Assembly (NCBI RefSeq): GCF_002128425.1
Contig: NZ_NESS01000004.1
Coordinates: 1 to 64,000 of the forward strand
Reading direction: 5' to 3'
Length of the DNA stretch: 64,000 bases
DNA from: Gottfriedia acidiceleris
GTDB lineage: Bacteria; Bacillota; Bacilli; Bacillales; Bacillaceae_G
Below are positions 21,181-28,562 of this stretch, in pieces (the first letter of the stretch is position 1; each line of letters opens with the position of its first letter). The notes under the pieces are model-generated. The model saw only the letters and a program-made list of their open reading frames with translations. It was not told where the DNA came from and did no database searches. Position numbers and translations under genes: made by a program.

Positions 21181-22023
21181 TTAAACCGATACTTTGTTTT
21201 TTAATAAATATTTACTAAATAAGATTGAACCTGTAATGATGATTGTAAAAAGGCCTAATTCCATATAGAACACTTCACTAGGATAAAATGAAAAATCGTC
21301 TCCTAACAAATAAGATTCAATAAAAGCTGGTATAAAAAGTAAACCTGCAATTGCAATCACGTATAAAATTCCAAAAATTATGCCTTTCCAACGATAACTA
21401 CGCTCCAATAATATGAATGTAAAGAGGGTAAACACTAGTCCCATTCCAATAAGATACCTAAAAATGAAATCCATAAAATTACTTGGTAAAATCATTTGAA
21501 AAATATTAGGACCCATAACAAGACTAACCATATTCATTTTTCCTAAAAGTTCACTTGGAACTATTTGTTGAAATACTTTTATTTCAATCGGTAAAAGTAT
21601 TAATTGAAATGCGAGCAAACTCAACACCATAATTAAGATTGTAGTTGCTTTCGCAAAGTAAATTGTCATTCTTGAAGTTGGCAGCATAAATAAACGGTAA
21701 ATAAACGTGTTTTTCCCAAAATAATCTCTGTACCAAATGATAAAAACATAGAACATCATTAAAGCTATGCATATGACAATTGGACCAATAAATAGAAAAT
21801 GATTAGCAACCTGATTAAAGGTAAGTAACCCATTTGAAGAGATAAACTGCTCTGTTGCTTTCATAGAACTTGCATAGTTTGCATCGTTAGCAGCTTGCAT
21901 ATATTTGGACTTTACTAAAAATAAACTTACAAACTGTGAAATAGCTACTATAATAAGTAACCCTATATATAATTTAAAAAATCGATTAACTTCAAAGTTA
22001 ACTAGTTTTAAATATCGATTCAT
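21181..22023 (-). CDS. ABC-2 type transporter permease
   Basis: 280 residues with six hydrophobic segments (about 16-36, 75-95, 116-140, 185-205, 215-235, 245-268) and the long first extracytoplasmic loop found in ABC-2 permeases of the YtrC/YhcI sort. It overlaps the ATPase gene by four bases, so the two form a membrane exporter. The substrate is unknown. In B. subtilis, operons with a YtrA-type GntR regulator react to wall-active peptides; that role here is inferred only. Confidence 0.82.
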   Translation of the reverse strand: MNRYLKLVNFEVNRFFKLYIGLLIIVAISQFVSLFLVKSKYMQAANDANYASSMKATEQFISSNGLLTFNQVANHFLFIGPIVICIALMMFYVFIIWYRDYFGKNTFIYRLFMLPTSRMTIYFAKATTILIMVLSLLAFQLILLPIEIKVFQQIVPSELLGKMNMVSLVMGPNIFQMILPSNFMDFIFRYLIGMGLVFTLFTFILLERSYRWKGIIFGILYVIAIAGLLFIPAFIESYLLGDDFSFYPSEVFYMELGLFTIIITGSILFSKYLLKNKVSV

Positions 22024-22709
22024 GATTCGTACACCTCTCTCATTACGTCCATCACTGACTTACCTTCCTCTAATCGTATCTCTTCTGTATAAAACTCTTT
22101 CAGAATTTCGCCGTTATCTAATAAGACGACCTTATCGATTAAATGCTCAATATCACTAATTTCATGAGTTGTTATAATCACGCCTCGATCCTCAATTAAG
22201 TGACTCGTAAACACTTTTGCAATTTGCTCTCTACTAAACATATCGATACCAGAAAAAGGTTCATCCATCAGAACATAATCTACATCTAGACCTAATCCAA
22301 AAAGTAAATTGGCTTTTGCAGCATTCCCTTTTGAAAGCTCACCTAGTTTCTCATCTTCCTTTAAACGGAAAAATCCAAGTAATTCTTTTGCACGTACTGG
22401 ATTCCAATTTACATAAAAATCCTTCATAAACTGCATTGCTTCTCCAACTGTAAAACTAGGAAGCATTGTAAGTGTATCTGGAATAAACGTGATATTTTCA
22501 TACATTGTATGATTCATTTTTTTATCATCTATTAATATTTCACCACGATCGATTGGCGTAATCCCCATAATCGCCTTCATCGTTGTAGACTTACCAACAC
22601 CGTTAATACCAATTAAGCATGTGATTTCTCCTTTATTTGCAGTGAAAGAAATATCACGTAAAACATTTTTCCGACCATATTTTTTTGAAACATTCTTTAC
22701 TTGTATCAT
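22020..22709 (-). CDS. ABC transporter ATP-binding protein
   Basis: 229 residues with Walker A GINGVGKST (about 34-42), Q-loop region, signature LSKGNAAKA (a degenerate LSGGQ, near 124), Walker B YVLMDEPFSGID (about 140-151) and switch His in TTHEIS. The signature has Lys and Asn in place of the usual Gly-Gln, which is common in the YtrB/BcrA-like exporters. It follows the GntR gene without a gap and overlaps the permease gene. Confidence 0.92.
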   Translation of the reverse strand: MIQVKNVSKKYGRKNVLRDISFTANKGEITCLIGINGVGKSTTMKAIMGITPIDRGEILIDDKKMNHTMYENITFIPDTLTMLPSFTVGEAMQFMKDFYVNWNPVRAKELLGFFRLKEDEKLGELSKGNAAKANLLFGLGLDVDYVLMDEPFSGIDMFSREQIAKVFTSHLIEDRGVIITTHEISDIEHLIDKVVLLDNGEILKEFYTEEIRLEEGKSVMDVMREVYES

Positions 22710-23102
22710 TTAAGCCTCTCCTTTCTTTTCTTCTTTTATCTTTTGTTCATAGTTTTGTTTGACCATTGTAAGTAACTCTTCAACAGGAACATTTATCACT
22801 TTAATTGAATCTACAAATTCATTTACAGCTTCCATAATCAATTCATTACGTACACCATTTAACACGTTTACATCAGTCGTAATCTTACTAGGGAAATTTC
22901 GTTCAGTCGTAATCAATCCTTGTTCCTCCATTTCCTTGTATGCTTTTTGTACAGTATTGGGATTTATATTAAATTGAACAGCTAATTCTCTTCTTGATGG
23001 TATTTCTTGACCGGCTTCTAATAATCTTTTTGCAATTTGTTGTTTAAAATGCCTAACGACCTGTAGATAAACCGGTTCACGATTATTCACTATAAATTCC
23101 AT
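22710..23102 (-). CDS. GntR-family regulator, YtrA subfamily
   Basis: 130 residues: winged helix-turn-helix at about 10-75 (PVYLQVVRHFKQQIA, then PSRRELAVQFNINPNTVQKAYKEME) and a short helical C-terminal part without a ligand-binding domain, which is the YtrA subfamily. A TTG one codon upstream exists, but ATG 23102 has the right spacing to GAGGTGA. First gene of a regulator-ATPase-permease-exported protein operon. YtrA-type repressors bind palindromes in their own promoters, and several palindromes sit just upstream. Confidence 0.92.
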   Translation of the reverse strand: MEFIVNNREPVYLQVVRHFKQQIAKRLLEAGQEIPSRRELAVQFNINPNTVQKAYKEMEEQGLITTERNFPSKITTDVNVLNGVRNELIMEAVNEFVDSIKVINVPVEELLTMVKQNYEQKIKEEKKGEA

Positions 23103-23149
23103 CAACTCACCTCCTCGTTCTTTATACGTCTTTGTAGTTCGTGTGTGTA

Positions 23150-23244
23150 CTACTTAGTTCATACACTTAACACATAATTATGTGTATTACTCAATTGATA
23201 CACCTTATATGTGTACTATACATGTAATACACTAAAATTGTCAA
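23150..23244 (-). promoter_or_regulatory. GntR operon promoter with multiple palindromes
   Basis: On the minus strand TTGACA (23239-23244), 18-base spacer, TATAGT (23215-23220). Around and below it are repeated ACAC/GTGT palindromes: a perfect 16-mer ACACATAATTATGTGT at 23170-23185, plus GTGTACTATACATGTAATACAC across the -10 and GTGTGTACTACTTAGTTCATACAC nearer the gene. These are probable operators for the YtrA-like repressor. Confidence 0.75.
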
Positions 23245-23255
23245 TTACAAAATTA

Positions 23256-23301
23256 AAAATACTAGACTAAAGTTGAACCGTTCCAATTAGTCTAGTATTT
23301 T
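23256..23301. terminator. bidirectional hairpin downstream of the sigY operon
   Basis: A perfect 15-bp inverted repeat: AAAATACTAGACTAA (23256-23270) with TTAGTCTAGTATTTT (23287-23301). It ends the sigma operon on the minus strand and insulates the GntR promoter. Confidence 0.8.
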
Positions 23302-23319
23302 ACATAAACGCTCGCTTAA

Positions 23320-23523
23320 TTAAGTTAGTTTTTTTCGATCTTTTCGTACAACTAAAAAGTAAAAGAAAACACTTGGCCAAGGGAATTGAATCATTCCTAA
23401 CAGCCCCCATAACCAGGCTGAACGATTTCTTTTTTTAGCGTTTGTAAAAAGTGTGATACTTTGAGTTATTAAAATTATAAAGACTAAAACTAAAATGATG
23501 ATATTTTCCGTTGTCCATTCCAC
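23320..23523 (-). CDS. small membrane protein of the sigY operon (YxlD/YxlE-like)
   Basis: About 67 residues: two hydrophobic helices (about 6-26 and 40-58) separated by NAKKRNRSAWLWGLLG, a pattern of the phospholipase D-nuclease N-terminal-like family that includes YxlD and YxlE of B. subtilis. There YxlC and YxlD hold SigY inactive at the membrane. A GTG 15 bases upstream (23538) would overlap yxlC; GTG 23523 avoids this, but the choice is uncertain. Assignment to YxlD rather than YxlE is not possible from sequence alone. Confidence 0.7.
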   Translation of the reverse strand: MEWTTENIIILVLVFIILITQSITLFTNAKKRNRSAWLWGLLGMIQFPWPSVFFYFLVVRKDRKKLT

Positions 23524-23524
23524 T

Positions 23525-23821
23525 TTACATCCACTCACTTTCTATTTTCTTTTTATCTCGTTTAAAAATAATTGGTAGTGCAATAAAACCTAAACCTTGA
23601 ATAATGACAATGCTTACTGGTGCCTTTAAAGCTATAAGAAGTGCACCGATGAACAAACTACATGCTACACAGATGAATACGATTAGTTCCTTGAGAAATA
23701 TGGTTTTCTTTTTTTCCTGATGTAATTTAATTTTTTCTGTCATCGCACTGATTGAAGGTTCCTGTACATTCGTTAATTCATCAAACTGCTTAAATGCTGA
23801 AACAATTTCTTCTTTATCCAT
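23525..23821 (-). CDS. yxlC: YxlC-like negative regulator of SigY
   Basis: 98 residues: a soluble acidic N-terminal half (FKQFDELTNVQEPSISAMTEKIK) and two membrane helices (about 44-66 and 68-86). The layout matches YxlC (DUF5345), which with YxlD acts as the anti-sigma system for SigY in B. subtilis. It overlaps the sigma gene by eight bases, so it is coupled to it. The overlap, and the position just after an ECF sigma gene, make an anti-sigma role likely. Confidence 0.8.
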   Translation of the reverse strand: MDKEEIVSAFKQFDELTNVQEPSISAMTEKIKLHQEKKKTIFLKELIVFICVACSLFIGALLIALKAPVSIVIIQGLGFIALPIIFKRDKKKIESEWM

Positions 23822-24353
23822 CTTTTATTAACTCCTTTCTTAATTCCTTCATTCCATTATGAATTCTTGATTTAACCGTTCCTTCTCGAACTCCCATCAT
23901 ATTTCCAATTTCTTCATTCGTATAGCCGTAGTAATGCTTTAATAATATGGCCGCTCGGACTTCTGATTTAAGCTTTTCAAAACCCTCCATAACATCACTC
24001 CACTCAAACCCTTTATAAGCTAGCTGCCAATTTAAGGAGCGTGATAGCTTTTCAGACTCATTTTTTTGCCAAAACCATTCGCGCTTTTTCTTTCTTTGTT
24101 GATCTAAATAAAGTCTAGTAGCGATTGTAATTAGCCAAGTTGAAAACTTGGATAAACCGTTGTATTTCTTTATATTGTCATAAGCTTTCAATATCGTATC
24201 CTGCACTAAATCTTCAGCAGTTTGTTGATTTAGCGTCATCTTTAAAACATATTTATATAAAAAGGAATAATGGATTTGAAAAAGTTTAGCAAATGCGTCT
24301 TGGTCACCTTGCTGAGCATGCTTTATAATTTCTAGTTCATCTAAATCAACCAT
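23814..24353 (-). CDS. sigY: ECF RNA polymerase sigma factor, SigY-like
   Basis: 179 residues with the two ECF domains: sigma2 (about 12-80, including DAFAKLFQIHYSFLYKYV and the AEDLVQDTILKAYDN motif) and sigma4 (about 120-175, with helix-turn-helix YTNEEIGNMMGVREGTVKSR). The start at 24353 has AAGGAGG seven bases upstream; a frame extending to 24383 lacks a ribosome site. It is first of three coupled genes, with YxlC-like and YxlD/E-like membrane proteins behind. A TGAACG-N16-CGTA promoter upstream suggests it transcribes its own operon. Confidence 0.85.
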   Translation of the reverse strand: MVDLDELEIIKHAQQGDQDAFAKLFQIHYSFLYKYVLKMTLNQQTAEDLVQDTILKAYDNIKKYNGLSKFSTWLITIATRLYLDQQRKKKREWFWQKNESEKLSRSLNWQLAYKGFEWSDVMEGFEKLKSEVRAAILLKHYYGYTNEEIGNMMGVREGTVKSRIHNGMKELRKELIKDG

Positions 24354-24405
24354 TTCTTCCTCCTTCCTAGCTAACTTATTCAATATTTATTTAGTTTTCA
24401 TTTGT

Positions 24406-24433
24406 TATACGATTAGGTTCTACAAATCGTTCA
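24406..24433 (-). promoter_or_regulatory. probable SigY-type autoregulatory promoter
   Basis: On the minus strand TGAACG (24428-24433), 16-base spacer, CGTATA (24406-24411), about 55 bases before the sigma gene. ECF promoters have a conserved AAC in the -35 and CGT in the -10; TGAACG/CGTC is recalled for B. subtilis SigY. Confidence 0.65.
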
Positions 24434-24506
24434 TTTTTCTTTTATTTTTTTCTTTCGTAAACTAATGGCTATGAAAAATTATTAAAAATCGATGTTGGCT
24501 TGTACA

Positions 24507-24537
24507 AAAATAAAAGACTATCAAATATTGACAGTCT
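24507..24537 (-). terminator. terminator of the jelly-roll gene pair
   Basis: AGACT / AGTCT (24515-24519 with 24533-24537) extended by TATCAA/TTGACA pairing, followed on the minus strand by TTTTATTTTT. Confidence 0.65.
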
Positions 24538-24566
24538 CTATTGCTATATATTATTAACCAGTTCCA

Positions 24567-24992
24567 TTAGGACAACAACGCTACAGTTAAATTAGCATCA
24601 TACAGATTAACACTAGTAACTGTTTTAACTTGCAGTACCTCATTTTCCTCTAAATGAGTTATGATAGCTACTTTTGCTAAAGTTGACCCAGGTGAAACAG
24701 TAACTGAAGTAATAAAACGCGCGTTCGTAAATATCTCAAAAATTACTGGAGTCACTTGTGCACCGTCTGCTAAATTAGCGTTAAACGTAATACCATAAGT
24801 TCCAGATTTTCTTATCACAAGTCCACCAAGAGGAGAAACATCAATATTCAATGCAAAAACTTGATTGTTTAACGGGATCAGTGCATCTGGTCCAAAGATT
24901 GTGCCACCAGTAGTAGGAGCACTAAACGATACGTATCCTAGTACTAATGTTTTATGATGATGATGTTCTTTTTCTTTTTTAGAATCAGACAT
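24567..24992 (-). CDS. BclA C-terminal / C1q-TNF jelly-roll-like protein, copy 2
   Basis: 141 residues: a short charged His-rich head (KKEKEHHHHK) and a beta-rich domain (LGYVSFS, GGLVIRKSGTYGITFNANL, RFITSVTVSPGSTLAKV, ENEVLQVKTV) whose strand pattern resembles the C-terminal jelly roll of exosporium BclA-like glycoproteins. It has no collagen-like repeats and no signal peptide. It is a close paralogue of the gene just upstream, of identical length. Ribosome site GGAGGTGAAG. A spore-surface or exosporium location is plausible for this genus but inferred. Trimer formation would be expected from the fold. Confidence 0.78.
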   Translation of the reverse strand: MSDSKKEKEHHHHKTLVLGYVSFSAPTTGGTIFGPDALIPLNNQVFALNIDVSPLGGLVIRKSGTYGITFNANLADGAQVTPVIFEIFTNARFITSVTVSPGSTLAKVAIITHLEENEVLQVKTVTSVNLYDANLTVALLS

Positions 24993-25038
24993 CTAGACTT
25001 CACCTCCTAAAATAAAAAGTAATGTGACCGTCAAAGCT

Positions 25039-25464
25039 CTAGTCTAACTTTGCAGCAGTAAGATTAGCGTCAAAAAGATTTATTGTTGCAGTAGTTTTAA
25101 CCTGCAGAACCTCATTTTTCTCCAATTGGGCTACAATTTTTGCAACTTTAGCCAAAGTCGACCCAGGCGGGTTTGAAACCGAAGCAATAAGTCTAGTGTT
25201 AGCGTAGATTTCATATTCTGCTGTCACACCAGAAGCTAAATTTGTATTAAAAGTTATTCCATAGATACCAGATTTTTTTATTACAAGTCCTCCTAATGGA
25301 GAAACATCAATATTCTCTGCAATAATTACGTTGGTTAATGGGATAATTGTATTTGGTCCCAGTACTATTCCACCAGTCGCACTAAATGAGACATAACCGA
25401 GGACTGGTTCATTCTTATGACCATGTTCTTTGTCGTGGTGCTTCTTCTTAGAATCTCCTGACAA
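25039..25464 (-). CDS. BclA C-terminal / C1q-TNF jelly-roll-like protein, copy 1
   Basis: 141 residues, same length and layout as the downstream copy: a His/Lys-rich head (KKKHHDKEHGHK), then LGYVSFS, NIDVSPLGGLVIKKSG, YGITFNTNLASG, STLAKVAKIV and EVLQVKTTATINLFDANLT, near-identical blocks shared with copy 2. The start is TTG at 25464: it is correctly spaced from AGGAGGTGA and gives MSGDSKKK, which matches MSDSKKE of copy 2; the upstream GTG lies in the ribosome site. First gene of the pair. Function as a spore-surface protein is inferred. Confidence 0.78.
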   Translation of the reverse strand: MSGDSKKKHHDKEHGHKNEPVLGYVSFSATGGIVLGPNTIIPLTNVIIAENIDVSPLGGLVIKKSGIYGITFNTNLASGVTAEYEIYANTRLIASVSNPPGSTLAKVAKIVAQLEKNEVLQVKTTATINLFDANLTAAKLD

Positions 25465-25599
25465 ACTTCTCACCTCCTAAATTAACTATCTATATAATAA
25501 ATGCGAGTTGTACAAGCTACGTGCGAGAAAAAAGTATTCAATTTAATGGTAAAACTTACCATTTTGTGATAAGCATTATTTAAATAATTTTTTTCATAC

Positions 25600-25635
25600 A
25601 AAAAGAAGAGTAAAGCACCTTCTGCTTCACCCTTC
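25600..25635 (-). terminator. terminator of the mhq-like operon
   Basis: Stem GAAGGGTGAAGCAG / GCTTTACTCTTC on the minus strand (25605-25635) followed by TTTTTG. It ends the operon that begins at 28278. Confidence 0.8.
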
Positions 25636-25648
25636 TTTCCAAATAACT

Positions 25649-26257
25649 TTATTTCGGACGATCAATCGTAAACATTTCTCCAACTTTAGCATAGTCATTC
25701 CCTGCTAAACGACTAACTGCTTTTAAGCCATTAGCATCGATACGACCATTTTCATAAATTTCATCTTCTATATGAAAATAAACAACCTTGCCGATCAATA
25801 AATCGCAAGCCTCATTATCTTTCCCTAATGGAATTGCCTGTTCTAAAATACATTCCATTCGAATTTTTGACTCTTTCACTCCTGGAACTGAAACCATTAC
25901 ACTTTCCACTGGTGTTAAGCCTGCTAATTTAACTTCGCTCTCAGTAGGTGGCAAAGCTGCTGCTGTTTTATTAATCGCTTCAACATTTGATTCATCAACA
26001 ATATGGACGACGAACTCTTTTTTCTCTATCGCATTTCTAGCTGTATCTTTTTGTTGACCATTTTGTCGTTGAACAGATACAGATATCATAGGTGGATTAG
26101 ACGTTACGATGTTGAAATAACTAAATGGTGCTCCATTTAAGACATTCTCATTTGATTCAGTTGTAACAAAAGCAATTGGTCTTGGAATAATTCCACCAAT
26201 TAAGAACTTGTAATTATCACGATCACTTAAATCTGCTGGAGAAAAAGATTTCATCAT
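25649..26257 (-). CDS. flavin reductase family protein (FMN-binding split barrel)
   Basis: 202 residues of the flavin-reductase-like domain: GGIIPRPIAFVTT near residues 20-32, then NGAPFSYFNIVTSNPPMISVSV, a pattern that binds FMN. YwrF of B. subtilis is a relative. It probably uses NAD(P)H to reduce flavin or a quinone-like compound. It is the last gene of the MhqR-type operon, 13 bases after the hydrolase gene. In B. subtilis the corresponding operons carry nitroreductase-type enzymes, so an electron-transfer partner is expected here. Confidence 0.85.
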   Translation of the reverse strand: MMKSFSPADLSDRDNYKFLIGGIIPRPIAFVTTESNENVLNGAPFSYFNIVTSNPPMISVSVQRQNGQQKDTARNAIEKKEFVVHIVDESNVEAINKTAAALPPTESEVKLAGLTPVESVMVSVPGVKESKIRMECILEQAIPLGKDNEACDLLIGKVVYFHIEDEIYENGRIDANGLKAVSRLAGNDYAKVGEMFTIDRPK

Positions 26258-26270
26258 TATTTGCTACTCC

Positions 26271-26876
26271 TTAAAAGTTATTTTTGTACCAATCAGTTGC
26301 TGCTTCAATTTCTGATCTAGTTAAGCTATGCCCCATGTTTTCCCAATGTGTTACGACTTTTGCACCAGCACCGTCTAACAATGATGCTAATTCTTCTGTT
26401 TCTTGTGGTAAACAGATCGGATCATTTTTGCCAGCTCCAATGAAGACTGACACATCTTTCATATTTGGCAATTCTAATTCACGAATCGGTACCATTGGAT
26501 GCAGTAGCATTGCTCCTTTAAATACATTTTCATAATGGAATAGTAGACTTCCAGCAATGTTTGCACCGTTTGAATAACCAATTACGATCATATTGTTTGA
26601 ATCAAATCCATGTTCTGTGGCCGCTGATTCAATAAACTCTTTTAATTCTTTTGTACGGAAAACTAAATCTTCCATATCAAATACACCTTCAGCTAATCGC
26701 TTAAAAAAACGTGGCATTCCATTTTCACTCACATTTCCTCTTACAGATAAAACAGAAGCTTCATCATCGATCATACCTGCAATTGGTAATAGATCAAGTT
26801 CATTCCCACCTGTACCATGTAATAATAAGAATGTTGGCTTTGATGGATTACTACCTTTATTAAATACGTGCTTCAT
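26271..26876 (-). CDS. mhqD: alpha/beta hydrolase, MhqD-like carboxylesterase
   Basis: About 201 residues with the serine-hydrolase layout: LLLHGTGG oxyanion region near residue 20, nucleophile Ser in GYSNG near 106, Asp in GAGKNDPIC, His in MGHSLT. It is similar to MhqD (YodD), a putative hydrolase induced by hydroquinones. ATG 26876 is preferred over the ATG two codons earlier because it is correctly spaced from AAAGGAG. It lies directly after the dioxygenase gene. Confidence 0.85.
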   Translation of the reverse strand: MKHVFNKGSNPSKPTFLLLHGTGGNELDLLPIAGMIDDEASVLSVRGNVSENGMPRFFKRLAEGVFDMEDLVFRTKELKEFIESAATEHGFDSNNMIVIGYSNGANIAGSLLFHYENVFKGAMLLHPMVPIRELELPNMKDVSVFIGAGKNDPICLPQETEELASLLDGAGAKVVTHWENMGHSLTRSEIEAATDWYKNNF

Positions 26877-26878
26877 CT

Positions 26879-27820
26879 TCATTCTCCTTTAACTTCTCTA
26901 ACAACAATAGGTTGTAAGTTATTTTCTATTATTTCACGATTTGGTTCCTGCCACTTTGGTAGCATTAACTGTTCTCCTAAATGGTCTTTATTCTCATCGA
27001 TCATAAATCCTGGTGGATCAGTTGCAATTTCAAATAATAACCCACCATTTTCACGAAAATAAATTGCATTAAAGTAATTTCGATCTTTTACTTCAGTGAC
27101 TCCATAATGATTGTCATATAACTTATGTTGCCATTTAACATGTTCTTCATCATTACTTGCTCTCCATGCAATATGATGGACAGTTCCTACTCCCATAGCG
27201 CCTCTTCCTACTGCTGCTAATTCAATATCGATTATATTTCCAATTTCACTAGCAGCCTTAAAACGTAAATAGTTACCCTCTTGGCCTAAGCATTCTAATT
27301 CCATTATGTTTTCCAACAGTTCAGCTGTTTTATTTGGTGCTCCAGAATATAAAACTGCACCACCAAACCCTTTAATCGCTACATCCTTTGTAACACCATT
27401 AAATTCCCAATTATTTTCTTGACCAGCTTCTCTTTCTACTAATTCAAGCTGTAAACCATGAAAGTCTTCAAATTGAAGAAATGTTTCTCCAAATCGACTT
27501 ACTTTTTTTGTATTTATATTAAATGAGGCTAAACGAGTTTCCCAAAATGCCATAGCGTTAGCTGGGATTAAAAATGTTGTAATTCCTACTTGACCACTTC
27601 CGACTCTTCCTTTATATGCATTTGCCCAAGGGAAAAACGTCATTATCGTTCCTGGTTCGGCACCTTCATTTCCAAAATAAAAGTGATACGTACCCGGATC
27701 ATCAAAATTAATTGTTCTCTTCACAAATCGTAAGCCTAAAATTCCAGCATAGAAATCCATATTTTCTTGTGGATCACCAACTATTGCAGTGATATGATGT
27801 ATGCCTTTCATTTTTTCCAT
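26879..27820 (-). CDS. ring-cleaving dioxygenase, MhqO/MhqE-type (glyoxalase fold)
   Basis: 313 residues with two VOC (glyoxalase/dioxygenase) modules. The first begins KGIHHITAIVGDPQENMDFY with a metal His, the second carries GTVHHIAWRASNDEE and ends FRENGGLLFEIATDPPGF with the metal Glu. This is the MhqA/MhqE/MhqO group, extradiol-type enzymes that help detoxify hydroquinones and catechols. It follows the MarR gene by 17 bases. Confidence 0.88.
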   Translation of the reverse strand: MEKMKGIHHITAIVGDPQENMDFYAGILGLRFVKRTINFDDPGTYHFYFGNEGAEPGTIMTFFPWANAYKGRVGSGQVGITTFLIPANAMAFWETRLASFNINTKKVSRFGETFLQFEDFHGLQLELVEREAGQENNWEFNGVTKDVAIKGFGGAVLYSGAPNKTAELLENIMELECLGQEGNYLRFKAASEIGNIIDIELAAVGRGAMGVGTVHHIAWRASNDEEHVKWQHKLYDNHYGVTEVKDRNYFNAIYFRENGGLLFEIATDPPGFMIDENKDHLGEQLMLPKWQEPNREIIENNLQPIVVREVKGE

Positions 27821-27837
27821 AAATATCCTCCGTTCTA

Positions 27838-28278
27838 TTATTTATTTAATTTCCTTAATAACGTAAGTAATTGTAATTGCTCTTCTTCGGTTAATTTGCT
27901 GAATTGAGCTTGTTGAAACTCCTCTTGTGTAGGAACAATTTCTTCATACAGTTTTTGACCTATCTCTGTTAAAGAGAGATATTTGTTTTTCCATTCTACT
28001 TCTCTTTTAATCCACTGAAGCTCTTCCATTTTCTTTAATAGATGAGTCACATTTCCTTTTGTAACAACTAATTTATCAGCTAACTCTTGCTGAGTAAGAC
28101 GCTTATTTCTCCCAACATGAACAATTACATCAAATTGAGCAGTCGTCAGTCCCCACTTTTTCAATTGATTATTTGATTCTCTAACATTTTTAAGATAAAA
28201 ACGAGCTAATCGAAACCAAAGTAATACTGCCAAATTTTTTGATTTATTCGAAGAAGCTTCATTATGACTATTTAACAT
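27838..28278 (-). CDS. mhqR: MarR-family repressor, MhqR-like
   Basis: 146 residues with a MarR winged helix: GLTTAQFDVIVHVGRNKRLTQQELADKLVVTKGNVTHLLKKME (about 43-85), then a wing and dimerisation helices. In B. subtilis, MhqR represses paralogous quinone-resistance genes. Here it heads an operon with a VOC dioxygenase, an MhqD-like hydrolase and a flavin reductase, and a 26-bp inverted repeat covers its promoter, so autoregulation and derepression by electrophilic quinones are likely. The exact orthology with MhqR is inferred from context. Confidence 0.85.
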   Translation of the reverse strand: MLNSHNEASSNKSKNLAVLLWFRLARFYLKNVRESNNQLKKWGLTTAQFDVIVHVGRNKRLTQQELADKLVVTKGNVTHLLKKMEELQWIKREVEWKNKYLSLTEIGQKLYEEIVPTQEEFQQAQFSKLTEEEQLQLLTLLRKLNK

Positions 28279-28303
28279 TTTTGCACCTCTTTGATCGATC
28301 TTG

Positions 28304-28337
28304 TTATCAGTTTAATACTAAACTGATAACTTTGCAA
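28304..28337 (-). promoter_or_regulatory. promoter and MarR operator of the mhqR-like operon
   Basis: On the minus strand TTGCAA (28332-28337), 17-base spacer, TAAACT (28309-28314). A perfect inverted repeat, TTATCAGTTTA-N4-TAAACTGATAA (28304-28329), covers the -10 and most of the spacer, the expected place for a MarR repressor. Confidence 0.8.
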
Positions 28338-28562
28338 GTAAATGGTTTTGTCTAAATAAATACCTGTTATAAAAAATTTCTTTCGAAAAAGAAAATCGTC
28401 TCGGTCTTAACTATCTTATCAATTTCATAACTTAAATTTCTGTATTACACTACTTCTTTCAACGCTCTTAAATTCCCTTTAATTTCCTTCCTTTATTCTT
28501 TTTTTATTTAGTAATGATATAATTATGTTTAATTTCAATAACTAGAAAGACAGGTAAAGTAT

